From Sediminibacterium ginsengisoli (GTDB taxonomy: Bacteria; Bacteroidota; Bacteroidia; Chitinophagales; Chitinophagaceae), in the NCBI RefSeq assembly GCF_900167075.1, contig NZ_FUWH01000011.1, positions 91,833-155,832 of the forward strand: 64,000 nucleotides of DNA, given 5' to 3'. Under the pieces are notes generated by a model that worked only from the letters and a program-made list of their open reading frames with translations, had not been told where the DNA came from and did no database searches. Of the stretch, positions 29,501-36,325 are shown in pieces. Both the position numbers and the translations under genes were made by a program. Position 1 is the first letter of the stretch. Each line of letters starts with the position of its first letter.

Positions 29501-29663
29501 GCTGAACCAGCTCATGTTTGAAACGAAGAATTACGACCAGGGCTGGAACGGAACCGCAAACGGAAGTCCTCAACCAATGGGTATCTATATCTGGGTAGCG
29601 GCAGGTGTAGACAGAGACGGCAAACCGATACAGAAATCAGGACAAACACTTTTATTACGATGA
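20505..29663 (+). CDS. Giant PKD-like repeat surface adhesin with type IX (gliding-motility type B) C-terminal domain
   Basis: A 3052-residue secreted protein. The N-terminus (1-37) is a long signal peptide with a basic start (RHPRRR) and a hydrophobic core ending in LSAQ. About 28 tandem modules follow, each roughly 75-95 residues: Cys-Ser-Gly near the start, a central TYTW or TFTW, E.L.N, and an ending V.V.P.P. This resembles the PKD-like domains of Bacteroidota surface proteins. Near the C-terminus come an Ig-like unit (GYQWRRNGTALAGATDD), a true PKD domain with WNFGDGNVRNGY, one more unit, and the sorting domain from about 2966 (PKSFTPNGDGVND ... QGWNG ... QPMGIYIW). The Cys codons of modules 8, 13, 18, 23 and 28 define four 1.38-1.39-kb super-repeats. 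porP/sprF follows 12 bp downstream. Adhesion or gliding is inferred, and the ligand is unknown. Confidence 0.9.
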   Translation: MQKADLCRHPRRRSFLPGKAVSFILLFLVSITGLSAQYTTTACSGSSFSFTLPAAPPALQYTWTVASITPAGTVNATPQAAPQNAVSQTLTNTGNVSSTVQYNVAATDGTNFTLDVTVYPRPQLTNTPAAAVCSGTPFNFLTASSVGGTTVTWDRDPSVGISPVNNSGNGDISETMTNTGNPANATYRVHLTANGCTYTNNITVTVNPLPVLNSPLNAPDVCSGVTFNYIPTSPQSPGVTFAWTRASFANISNAPASGNNNPAEALINTSLASVPVSYVYTLTKTATGCSNTATVNVNVLPTPVLNSSTTAQICSGNTFSYVPTTALGGSTFIWARAASAGVSPNSSNGAGAINEVLTNTTTAPTTATYAFVVSNGGCNSTANVVVTINPNPVLSSSINPANVCSGTPFTYTPTSVQSPDVTFTWTRNAVLGIDNLAAINQNGGINEVLTNSTTAPIDVTYGYVLNNIVTNCTSIQNLTVTVNPIPVIPSPVTENICNNSGFLVLPTAAPQGTTFTWSLPTIPVTGSITGPIAAQPVQQPYISGGPFTNTLPVSSVITYTVTPYLNGCQGSDFTLNVNVGTVDPNAINLVLTNELPVCSGSAFYTELSSSAPMPQVFTWERVYTAGITNAATPVNTSNVINEVLYNSTTNPVSARYIIRVTSGSPGCTIAFTKNIVVNPAIQITSTLNPTPVCSNTTFTYPLATNIPYVEAPWARPAMVNINGNAAGIGDVAISPLSEVLVNSSTAPITVTYNISVKTAAGCQSSAPVSLVVNPAPVLNNTASAPAALCSGSSFSYMPTSSTANTFFTWSRASVAAILNPPSSGANNPNELLVNTTLNPATVSYEFTLIANGCQNIQTVNTVVNPIPVVTGQTAVICANTAFTVTPGSVPAGTQYTWGMPTSSPGAAVTGFSASASPQSNISQILNNTTLDPARAYYSVTPTANSCSGLPFTVEVTVNPRPNVAPINTALCSGTPLVYAPSPVQTGTTYSWSAPTLGPGLTAGLSKSAQTNINDLLTNSSTSSASAVYTVTPVANSCTGNIFTVTVQVNPLPVVGNLTTAHCSGTSFTPTLPAVPAGTSYTWPLPVSVPGGTIVGATGQFGAVTTISQQLTSNTTDPVQTTYTISPVSGTCAGNPFTLTVTTNPKTELSSSLTATVCSNTVFNYTGSSNTPSTNSYTWTRSAVSGISNAIGSANSNVISETLMNTTANPINVTYVYSLNTTGNCPNTQNVVVTVNPQPKLNSLLSPAVCSGTTFNYTATTLTTGTSITWARNLVAGITNGASTGGNAISELLVSSELTAVTVPYNFTLSANGCTNNEIVSLIVNPLPSVGALTTAACTNTSFSITPANVPTNTVYTWGLPTSNPVSVVTGGTTGTDVAGTISGTLQNATLTDATATYSIIPKSGTCAGNPFSLAVTVKPVAVVTSPVPLSAVCSGDVISYTPAGVPAGTRYSWGNPSFPSGQTLTGFQAQSLVTSFSQTLSSSNNIQNNATYTVTPNSNGCAGDPFTVVVPVNPRPVVSNTVSTICSGNTFTAAIGTVPAGTTYNWGIPSDIPVSSITGGSASPAGATSISQQLFNNTYAAAQLVYTVTPVTGACSGGQFTVTVNVNPATQLSSAVTAATCSNNLFNYTPASNTSGTSYTWTRAFVSGITNAAGAGSNGISETLINSTSAPIAVQYTYILNTGANCGRTETVTVTVNPTPKLSSLTTPAAICSGNTFNYTPASATAGATFQWARNPIVGISNPAQTGTGNPAEILVNISNNIIPVNYSYQVSANGCSNTELVTVNVNPLPSVANGTLAICSNTAFTYAPGSVPLNTTYSWTVPASNPAGIVTGSAGGGAQVSQTLANTSNSPATATYTVIPEANGCAGQAFTLAVTVNPIPSANDAILPPVCSGTPVNYTPAGIVAGTTYAWGNPLINPAGTLTGGIAQSGVSTFSQTLTGNNTSINTAVYTVVPTANNCSGTAFKITVPVKPVPIVSAQVATICSNNTFSIVPAGVPANTTYSWATPASFPFGAITNGTASAPGAQLISQQLINSTYNAARAEYTVTPQADGCAGTPFNITVNVNPGTQLNLSVTPPAICSKTVFSYAAASNTAGTSFNWTRAQVNGISNAPSAGTNSPDETLINITNQPIAVTYVYSLRTASNCTNTQTVTVMVNPTPELVSATVAPAVCSGTTFSYTPLSNVSGTSFTWTRGFTTFISNNPSSGMGDPAEQLFNTTTGTVSVNYQYTLTANNCSNVQTVTVPVSPTPTVTNRNVTTCSNTPFSITPGNVPGNTQYTWNMPVYNPGGSLSGGFAQNSGQQSIGQTLVNQTLNPAQARYTVVPSAGACTGAAFTVDVLVNPVATVSPQVLPAACSGSTFTYAPANVPAGTTYTWSYPQIMPVNSLTGATAESVNQSLISQTLSSSNNITNTAVYTVVPSSFGCAGNSFTLAVTVNPAPVIANIRDTICTGSSFAIAPSPVPANTTYTWGTPVHFPFGSIIGANAQGAPVTNISQTLINTTTASAQAIYTVTPVAGTCAGNPFTISVTVGANLPAIANQAVTICSGSTFNATPVNAPPGTTFSWNAPSPAPAGSATGMSAAILQTAVSQTLNNLTANNSIVAYTVQARNTGCVSNSFTATVTVLPVPKVTVTGNAVICRYPTDTVSLQFVGQGPYSFTYIDNNVPHTISGITTSPYRLVIPAGAVGQRTIAFTDATHYACSNTKDTSYFTQVINPLPVGTINSLHGTYICNNIADTLFITSPDSLGYQWRRNGTALAGATDDTLVTADAGRYNALLTNRYGCMDTVAVPMTLIKVSQPILKLSYDTYCINTQMNFRNLTDTNTTGTITWTWNFGDGNVRNGYNSFNTYTTGGDHHIRLTALQQFCPATPTSMDTTVNIQFPIPGLTMQSVSAYKGIPTPVAVRSIPDYRYRWTPSWGIHQPDSASTTFNYQQTQQYVINLISPAGCITRDSLLVRVFDNPMIDILVPKSFTPNGDGVNDILYPYVAGIREFHYFKVYNRLNQLMFETKNYDQGWNGTANGSPQPMGIYIWVAAGVDRDGKPIQKSGQTLLLR
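22581..28133 (+). repeat. Four five-module super-repeats in the adhesin gene
   Basis: The first Cys codons of modules 8, 13, 18, 23 and 28 lie at 22581, 23973, 25365, 26745 and 28134, giving periods of 1392, 1392, 1380 and 1389 bp. Each block holds two modules with TW(T/S/A)R and a GI(S/T)N-like turn, then three with a W..P...P pattern, in the same order each time. The blocks are diverged at the DNA level. Confidence 0.85.
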
Positions 29664-29675
29664 TGTGATCACAAT

Positions 29676-30698
29676 ATGAAAAAAAGCTTTGCATACCCGC
29701 TTATATTACTGACCAGCATTCTGTGCACCTGCAGCAATACATCTGCACAGGATCCTGTTTTCTCACAGTTTTATGCTTCCCCGATGAGTGTTAACCCGGC
29801 GCTTGCGGGTAACGGGGATGCCGACTGGCGGCTGGTTGGCATCCGGAGGAACCAGTGGATCGCATCCGGCGTGGAGCCGCTGAACACCACCTCATTGTCA
29901 TTCGATGGCAAACTGATCAGGCAGAAGAGCAATGATAAAAATTACATCGGTGGCGGGTTGCTTTTCCTGCAGGATTATGGTCTCGGCGGTGCATACAAAA
30001 GCAATTCCTTCAATTTGGTGCTGAGTTCGCATGTAAGCCTCGACTATGAAGATGTGAACGGGCTTTCGATTGGCCTGGGTGGCACTTATTCCAATACGCT
30101 GATCGATTTCAACCAACTTACTTTTGCATCGCAGTTATCATCAGCCGGCTTTAACAGAACGCTCCCTACCAACGAACCATACCTGTCTTCCATCAAACCT
30201 TATTACTCCGTTTTTGCAGGTATCACCTACACTTATACAACAGAAACTGCCAGTTTTGATATCGGCATTGCAGGCTACCGTTTCATGCGCACCAACCGCA
30301 GTGCGCTCAAAGATCCCAACCAGTTGGATCCGCCGCGGTATAATTTCCATGCAGATTACCAGACCTATCTCGGCGAACGGACTGCATTTAATGCGAATGC
30401 CATGTACGTGATTGAAAGTAATATACAATCCTACACAGTGGGAATGAACCTCGGGCATATACTCGAAGCAACAGACGACCAGCCAACCGTGCTGAACACA
30501 GGCCTATGGTACCGCAGCAAGGAAGCTGTGATTCCTTATCTCGGGCTGATGTACCGCAACCTGCAGGGTGGTTTAACGTACGATATCAATCTCTCTGCCA
30601 ACAGGAGCACATTAGGCAATCTCAAGACCTTTGAATTCTCGCTGATCCTGAGATCGCCTCAGAAAAGAAATAACCCGATCCCCTGCCCGTGGAAATAA
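29676..30698 (+). CDS. PorP/SprF family type IX secretion outer-membrane protein
   Basis: A 340-residue beta-barrel protein. A signal peptide (about 1-24) precedes the hallmark DPVFSQFYASPMSVNPALAG. Alternating beta-strands follow, with a typical final strand region (GLTYDINLSANRS ... FEFSLIL). Members of this family are thought to bind surface proteins with gliding-type C-termini or to seal the type IX pore. It starts 12 bp after the giant adhesin stop, so they form one transcript. The C-terminus ends PCPWK. It converges with the M28 peptidase gene 9 bp away, and no terminator is seen between them. Confidence 0.93.
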   Translation: MKKSFAYPLILLTSILCTCSNTSAQDPVFSQFYASPMSVNPALAGNGDADWRLVGIRRNQWIASGVEPLNTTSLSFDGKLIRQKSNDKNYIGGGLLFLQDYGLGGAYKSNSFNLVLSSHVSLDYEDVNGLSIGLGGTYSNTLIDFNQLTFASQLSSAGFNRTLPTNEPYLSSIKPYYSVFAGITYTYTTETASFDIGIAGYRFMRTNRSALKDPNQLDPPRYNFHADYQTYLGERTAFNANAMYVIESNIQSYTVGMNLGHILEATDDQPTVLNTGLWYRSKEAVIPYLGLMYRNLQGGLTYDINLSANRSTLGNLKTFEFSLILRSPQKRNNPIPCPWK

Positions 30699-30707
30699 AG
30701 GCGCTGA

Positions 30708-32435
30708 TCAGCGGTTCAGTTCTTTTACCAGTGCAGCAGTCCTGGCAGCTACATCCTGTTTTGCCTGTTCAATAGCTGCGGATATTTTGCCGGAATTACC
30801 GCCAGGCTGCAGATTGCTCATTTTAGACAATGCATCCTGGTAGAACTTACCCCAGGTTTCGATGATATGAACTTCCGATGTTTTTTTACCGGCATCTTTT
30901 GTTACCACGTCCATGCTCAATGCATGTTCTGTGGCGAGTCTTTTAAATGCTGATTCCCTGTATTCGTTCACCAGGTACAATGCTGTCTGCTCATTGTTAC
31001 CGGTAAGCGCCATGGCTGATACAAGTGCCGATATGCCCACATTCTTCATTTCCTGCGGCGATACATTTTCCAGGCGGTCTGCATCGGTATGATAAAATAC
31101 ATCTGTGAAATGCCACATGAGCAACCCTGGTATGGAAGCTTCCAGGAATGGTGTATGGTCAGAACCGCCTTCAAAAGGATTTGTCTTTACAACCCAGCCA
31201 TTTGTCTTTGCCTGATCGAGGCAACGGCTCAGCATGTAATCATTGAAATAATGCGGAACGATGGCTGATTCAGGCAAAGGCCTTCCGCCCCATTCTGAAT
31301 GTTTCTCCTCGCCTCTGGTCCATACTGCAGAAGGATCAGGCATCTTTTCTATCAGGAAAGTACCGCCTGTTTTTGAAACGTCTTCGCCCACCATATCCAG
31401 GCTCATTCCCCACTGAATATTTTTTGCACGTGCTGCATCTTCCGTTACATAACGTTTGGTAGATACGATCTCATCGCCCCATAAAAATGTTATGCTGCGT
31501 TGTGGTGTAAACTGTTTTTTTGCGATCATCGCGGCTGTAACGCGTGCCATTTCTGCGAGGGTACCCACGCCTGTTGCATTATCGTTGGCACCAGGTTCCT
31601 GTACGTGTGCTGAGAATACAAAACGTTCTTCCGGCTTGTTCTCTCCTTTCACATCGGCCACCAGGGTCAGTTCTTCTGCTGCATACATTTTGGTTACCGT
31701 TTTAATACGCAGCTTTACAGGGCCTTTTGCCAGTGCTTCCTTCAGCCTGTTCCGCGCATAAGTGGAAAGCAGGATCCCAAATGTGCCGGCAGTACTGTCG
31801 GTATAAGCAATACTTGAAAACTGTATGGAATGAATATGTTTCTGCGGTTGTGTATATCCGGCTACCGAATAACCAAGCGCGCCAGCTGCACCTCGGCCAA
31901 CTGCCGCACGATGTACCTGTCCTATTCCCTGTTCTGCAAAAAGTACTTTGTTCTTAAGATCAACTTTATCCAGCTCATCTTTTGTTGCTTTAGGTACATA
32001 TACAACTTCAACTTCCAGTCCGCCAGGTGCAGTACTACCGGAATTGATCGCAAGCATGTTGCGGTTTGTTTTGAAGCTGAGCAGCGGTTCCTTTTCGCCT
32101 GCAATTTCCACCACTGCATCTACCGGTTCCCAGGCCAGGCGTTTCATTGGTCTTTTCTCAATCCGGTAAGTAAGCCTGTCGTTTGCTGTCGCTTTTGATT
32201 CATTTACATAGCCTGCTTTTTTCAGGATATCTTCCACATAAAAGATGCTTTCATCAAATCCTTTATTACCCGCAATACGCCAGCGTTGTTCAACAAAAGC
32301 CACAGTTTTGTACGCATTGTTTTCATCAAACTGTTTGCGTACCTGCTCATAATAGTTCTTAAGCAGCGGATCAGACTGAGCCTGACTTACAAATGGCATT
32401 AGCACTACCAGTAATACAGCAATGGAAAGTTTCAT
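30708..32435 (-). CDS. M28-family metallopeptidase (secreted aminopeptidase)
   Basis: A 575-residue secreted zinc peptidase. I start at ATG 32433-32435 (MKLSIAVLLVVLMPFVSQAQ), which gives a clean signal peptide. A frame 16 codons longer does not. A PA-like insert (about 130-240) precedes the M28 domain. Metal ligands can be placed in order: SAHVQEPGANDNATG, FLWGDE, SLDMVGED and FYHTDADRL. The catalytic Glu would be in the GDE motif. It probably trims peptides in the periplasm or outside the cell. A near-consensus -7 box (TATCTTTC, 32462-32469 minus strand) gives it its own promoter 60 bp after the MoxR operon. Confidence 0.9.
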   Translation of the reverse strand: MKLSIAVLLVVLMPFVSQAQSDPLLKNYYEQVRKQFDENNAYKTVAFVEQRWRIAGNKGFDESIFYVEDILKKAGYVNESKATANDRLTYRIEKRPMKRLAWEPVDAVVEIAGEKEPLLSFKTNRNMLAINSGSTAPGGLEVEVVYVPKATKDELDKVDLKNKVLFAEQGIGQVHRAAVGRGAAGALGYSVAGYTQPQKHIHSIQFSSIAYTDSTAGTFGILLSTYARNRLKEALAKGPVKLRIKTVTKMYAAEELTLVADVKGENKPEERFVFSAHVQEPGANDNATGVGTLAEMARVTAAMIAKKQFTPQRSITFLWGDEIVSTKRYVTEDAARAKNIQWGMSLDMVGEDVSKTGGTFLIEKMPDPSAVWTRGEEKHSEWGGRPLPESAIVPHYFNDYMLSRCLDQAKTNGWVVKTNPFEGGSDHTPFLEASIPGLLMWHFTDVFYHTDADRLENVSPQEMKNVGISALVSAMALTGNNEQTALYLVNEYRESAFKRLATEHALSMDVVTKDAGKKTSEVHIIETWGKFYQDALSKMSNLQPGGNSGKISAAIEQAKQDVAARTAALVKELNR

Positions 32436-32495
32436 ATAAGCGTATTTTAAATTATCAGAACGAAAGATAAGCATAAGCTGCAACTTGCCGGCTGG

Positions 32496-34205
32496 TCAGG
32501 AACGCGCCGTTTTACGTTCCCACCATAATACCGTCATGGCAAGCAGGAAGAGTAATACAAACCAGATGCGCGGAACCTGCTTTGCGACCGGGTTTACAAT
32601 AACTTCACGGTTAGCAGATTTTGTTATATCCCGGATATAAGTCACTGTCTGGCGTTTCAGTACTTCCTTTTTTACAACCGGCCAGTCCTGCTGATCATAA
32701 ACATATACACTATCCACCCAGCCACTTTGCATGGGCCACCAGGTTGCCGTCCAGTTAAACGACAGGTAAGCATCCTGGGCAGGCGATAATTGTATCCCTT
32801 CCATCTGCACCTGCGGCATTCCTCCGGTGCTTTGCATGCGAACCATGGCAGGTTGATTAACCCGTGGCATAGGTGTTTCGATTACAGGTGTATGGTGATC
32901 GGTATTGCTGGTAATGGCCTGGATCAGTGCAGTCCAGTAGGTATTGTAAGCATTACCATTGCCGCCAAGTACCCATTGTGAAGCATTATGGAAAGATGTC
33001 AGTGCGATATGACCTTTACCCGCCATGGCAAGAGCGGCCAGGTAACGGCCGGCAGTATCTGTAACAAGCGGACGAAGTACAGAAGTCTGCTGTATGAATA
33101 GCGGGTCTTGTTCCAAAGCATACAAGAGGCTGTCGGATCCTGTGATATGTAAACCCAGTCTTTGCGTTTTTGCAGCAGATGCCGTTAAGCGGAAAGGTGC
33201 AGTATAAAAACGCCCGGGTACTCCACTGGTATCGGCCCTGGTAAGCAGGCCCATTCCTTTCTCCGTCACCTGGCGATAAATAGCAGCCAGTTCTTCAGGT
33301 TTCAGCGCATCGAGCATAGCGGCATCTGCGATCAGGAGATCAAACTCATCCAGTAACCGGGGTGTTACAGACCCGGTGGCAATAGGCTTCATGTTGATGA
33401 AATCATTGCTGAACTTATTTTTGCTGATCATGGTACGAACCGCAGCCGAATGCCTTTGCTGCGATAACCATTCCTTTAAAAACCTGTATTCGAAATCTGG
33501 TGCGGCTGCCAGTAATAACACTTTAAAAGGTTCCGGATCTGTAACGATCACCGGAACCGGATTGTTCTCCAGCGTATCTCTCCCATTCAGCAGCAGCAAA
33601 CGGAATAATGATTTCTGCCGGTGGAGTGGTATTGTATGGAAACGGAAATGATTCCTGCCCGGAGATATGACTGCTGTATCCAGCACCTTTCCGTAACCAT
33701 ACAACTGCAAGGTGACGGCTTTCCCGGAATGATTTGCGCAGATGCCTTCTATCAAAAGCTGCTGCCCCCTGTTTAACCTGTTATTCCAGTGAACAGTTGT
33801 AATGCCTGTGCTGCCTGTATCAGGATGGAATACAATATTAGCAGGCGACAATTTTTTCAGTTCATCTATGGTCAGTCCCGCACCTAAAAGATGAATAGTG
33901 TCCGCTTTTGGCAAAACGTTAGCCTGCAGTGCTTCCAGCGGATATACAGGCATATGCCTGCTAAATTGTTCTGCTGTTTTTGGATCTGCGTCTTCACTCA
34001 AAAGAATTATGCTTTGCGCCTGCGTTTCAGAAACGGTATATACAGGTTCCAGCCCGATGCAGGCCAGCATTGCGGCAGCAAGCAGGGTGCTGGCGATACG
34101 AACAGCGCGATATCGTCCGGGTATGCGATGCCATTCTTTGTATAACAGCCAGACAGTAAAAATTACTGTCAGCACAATAACGATATGATCCCGGTATTGC
34201 ATCAT
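32496..34205 (-). CDS. Membrane protein with GATase1-like periplasmic region (last gene of MoxR operon)
   Basis: A 569-residue protein with two N-terminal helices (about 8-22 and 35-52), a large periplasmic part and one C-terminal helix (about 540-560, then WWERK). The middle (KVLLLAAAPDFEYRFLKEWL ... DLLIADAAMLDAL) has the layout of the class-I glutamine-amidotransferase-like fold often found next to BatA/DUF58 genes. I see no obvious Cys-His-Glu catalytic triad, so it is probably not an amidotransferase. Its ATG overlaps the upstream stop as ATGA, showing tight translational coupling with the DUF4175 gene. Function unknown. Membership of the MoxR system is inferred from context. Confidence 0.7.
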   Translation of the reverse strand: MMQYRDHIVIVLTVIFTVWLLYKEWHRIPGRYRAVRIASTLLAAAMLACIGLEPVYTVSETQAQSIILLSEDADPKTAEQFSRHMPVYPLEALQANVLPKADTIHLLGAGLTIDELKKLSPANIVFHPDTGSTGITTVHWNNRLNRGQQLLIEGICANHSGKAVTLQLYGYGKVLDTAVISPGRNHFRFHTIPLHRQKSLFRLLLLNGRDTLENNPVPVIVTDPEPFKVLLLAAAPDFEYRFLKEWLSQQRHSAAVRTMISKNKFSNDFINMKPIATGSVTPRLLDEFDLLIADAAMLDALKPEELAAIYRQVTEKGMGLLTRADTSGVPGRFYTAPFRLTASAAKTQRLGLHITGSDSLLYALEQDPLFIQQTSVLRPLVTDTAGRYLAALAMAGKGHIALTSFHNASQWVLGGNGNAYNTYWTALIQAITSNTDHHTPVIETPMPRVNQPAMVRMQSTGGMPQVQMEGIQLSPAQDAYLSFNWTATWWPMQSGWVDSVYVYDQQDWPVVKKEVLKRQTVTYIRDITKSANREVIVNPVAKQVPRIWFVLLFLLAMTVLWWERKTARS

Positions 34206-36325
34206 CCGTTATTTCTTTTTTGCAGGTTCCTGTAATACTCATCCGACAGTTCATTGGATCGGCCTGGTAATTTAACGGGTGCCTGCTGCGGAGTTTTTAA
34301 CATCCGGATCACAGTCCGTTCAACCATTGTTATATCCTGATTATTTAACGGCGCCTTGTTCTTCATTGCCGTTAACAAAGCCTGTGAGGCCTGCATTCCA
34401 TCCAGAAACAAAGCCGGTTCATGCGCGGCTCTTTCACTGATCCGGCGCGATACCTGCTGAATTTTTGCGTAATCAGCTGCTGAGTAATCTGTACCTGTTG
34501 TCTGCAACTTGTCCAGTATTGACAAAGCTTCTGCCAGCGGCATGTTTACATCTTCTTCGGCATAAATCTCTCTGTTACGCAAAGGTTCCTGAATGGCAGA
34601 CAGATCGCCCGTGAGTCTTTTTTCTGGTTTGAGCGGCGTTGTTTTAACACTGGTCTTGGCTACATATACCCGTGATTTCTGTTGCAATTCCTTCAGCAGA
34701 CGTAATGCTTTGTATTCATATACCAATGCCTGTTGGGGCAGCCAGGTACGAAGTTTCAGTTCGGCATTCCACATTTCAGCCAGTGTTGCTTTGAGTTGTG
34801 CTTTGATATCGGGTGAAAAGAACGTGGCATCTTCTGCTATATCATGCCTGTGGGTGTAAGGTTCCATCAGTTTCGCGAGGTCGTTGAATTGTGCGGCCTG
34901 CTGGTCTCCGGTTGGAGGTGGCTGGTGAGTTTCATGATCATCTTCATCATCATGAAACTCATTTTCTTCACCGAGGAATTTGCCATATCGAAGACGGAGT
35001 AATTTCTGATCGATGCCAAGCGCAGCACTTTTTGTCTGGTAAACCTGCAATGAAAGCGAGTCTTTATCGCGCAGCAACTGTTCTGTTTCTATGATGATCT
35101 GGCGCTGGCTTCTGAAAAATTCCGGCTTTACCTGGCTACCGCTCAGCGAAAGGTCGAGTTCCATAAGCCGGGCTGTATCCGCTATCGTTACAATAAATAC
35201 ATCCGATTTTTTTTCCTGTCTGTAATGATCTGTAGCCGACACATAAAAATACAGTTCATCGCCCGGCTTCATTTTCATGACAGCAAGATCAAGCTCCTTT
35301 TTCAATATATAGCTTGTCTGCTTTTGTGCAAGACCGGTTATATTGATCGTATCCTGCCTGAAATTCACGTTTTCACCACTGCCGCTTGCTATCGTGGTCA
35401 TGATACGGATGCCTGCGATTCCGTAATCGTCGGAAACGGATGCATTCAATTGTATCCGTTTGGGATAGCCGTAATCGATCACTGTTGCCGGCCGGGGACT
35501 GTGTACAATGATCTCAGGCAACTGATCGCGTCGTATCTCCATTTTATAAAAGGACGACCAGGCATTATCCAATCCCAGCTGGTAGAACCCGGGCGTTGTG
35601 ATCTTTTTCGTGAACAACCAGCGGGTATGCTGTTCATCAACCGGTTTCAATATTTCAGTAAGAGAATCATTGAAACGCAGTGTTACCTGTTTAACCGGTT
35701 TGTCTGTCCGGATCTCCCATGTCACCATTGCATTTTCAGGCGCTTCAAAATCAGGCGAGGCTGAAACATGGGGTGCCTGTTGCTGATATGCAGGTGATAT
35801 TATAGTCAGTTTTATGCTGCTGATACCTGCGGGCAATATTTTTTCAATGTTTTGCTGTGCAGTACTGTTGATTCTTTTCCGGCCGGCCATATCACGGATC
35901 AGCAATGTTACCAGAATGGAAAGAAGCAATGCAGCTGTTGCATACAGAATCCGCCGCAGATAAGGGTTTGCCGGCTTCAGGTTTTCCAATGCAAGGGAAG
36001 TACGCTGTATCTGTAATTGCTGAAGAATACCTGGCTCAGCTACGGACTGCAGCAAAAGGGAACTGCTTTCTTCAAGAGAAGGATAATTAATATCGAGGTG
36101 ACTGGTCACATACGACACGGTGATACGTCTGAAGGGATAAACGATCAAGGTGAGTATTACCAATACAATAATGCCGGTGATATAGATCCATAATTCGCCA
36201 CCTGCCAGGAATTGCAGCAATACCGTCAGCGGCAGCAGGATTGCCAGTCCTGTTAACATACGAACCAGGAACTGGCTTCGCTGCCATTTACGTTTAAGTT
36301 GTTGTATTGTTATTGCACCACTCAA
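34202..36325 (-). CDS. DUF4175-family membrane protein, TTG start with strong ribosome site
   Basis: A 707-residue protein. Three hydrophobic helices lie in the first 150 residues (about 24-40, 48-65 and 126-143), followed by a long periplasmic beta-rich part (about 170-390) and a helical C-terminal half with an acidic/His stretch (HDDEDDHETH) near 455. It fits the DUF4175 family found with MoxR and DUF58. The start is the TTG at 36323-36325. A perfect GGAGG (36332-36336, minus strand) ends 6 nt before it, inside the last codons of the BatA gene, and the TTG overlaps the BatA TGA. The next Met is 22 residues on and would cut the first helix. No enzymatic motif is visible. Confidence 0.75.
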   Translation of the reverse strand: MSGAITIQQLKRKWQRSQFLVRMLTGLAILLPLTVLLQFLAGGELWIYITGIIVLVILTLIVYPFRRITVSYVTSHLDINYPSLEESSSLLLQSVAEPGILQQLQIQRTSLALENLKPANPYLRRILYATAALLLSILVTLLIRDMAGRKRINSTAQQNIEKILPAGISSIKLTIISPAYQQQAPHVSASPDFEAPENAMVTWEIRTDKPVKQVTLRFNDSLTEILKPVDEQHTRWLFTKKITTPGFYQLGLDNAWSSFYKMEIRRDQLPEIIVHSPRPATVIDYGYPKRIQLNASVSDDYGIAGIRIMTTIASGSGENVNFRQDTINITGLAQKQTSYILKKELDLAVMKMKPGDELYFYVSATDHYRQEKKSDVFIVTIADTARLMELDLSLSGSQVKPEFFRSQRQIIIETEQLLRDKDSLSLQVYQTKSAALGIDQKLLRLRYGKFLGEENEFHDDEDDHETHQPPPTGDQQAAQFNDLAKLMEPYTHRHDIAEDATFFSPDIKAQLKATLAEMWNAELKLRTWLPQQALVYEYKALRLLKELQQKSRVYVAKTSVKTTPLKPEKRLTGDLSAIQEPLRNREIYAEEDVNMPLAEALSILDKLQTTGTDYSAADYAKIQQVSRRISERAAHEPALFLDGMQASQALLTAMKNKAPLNNQDITMVERTVIRMLKTPQQAPVKLPGRSNELSDEYYRNLQKRNNG

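Noticed and set aside
30702..30713. Palindrome CGCTGATCAGCG between the converging genes at 30698 and 30708
   Set aside because: It has no loop or T-run for a terminator and overlaps the peptidase stop. It is probably coincidental.
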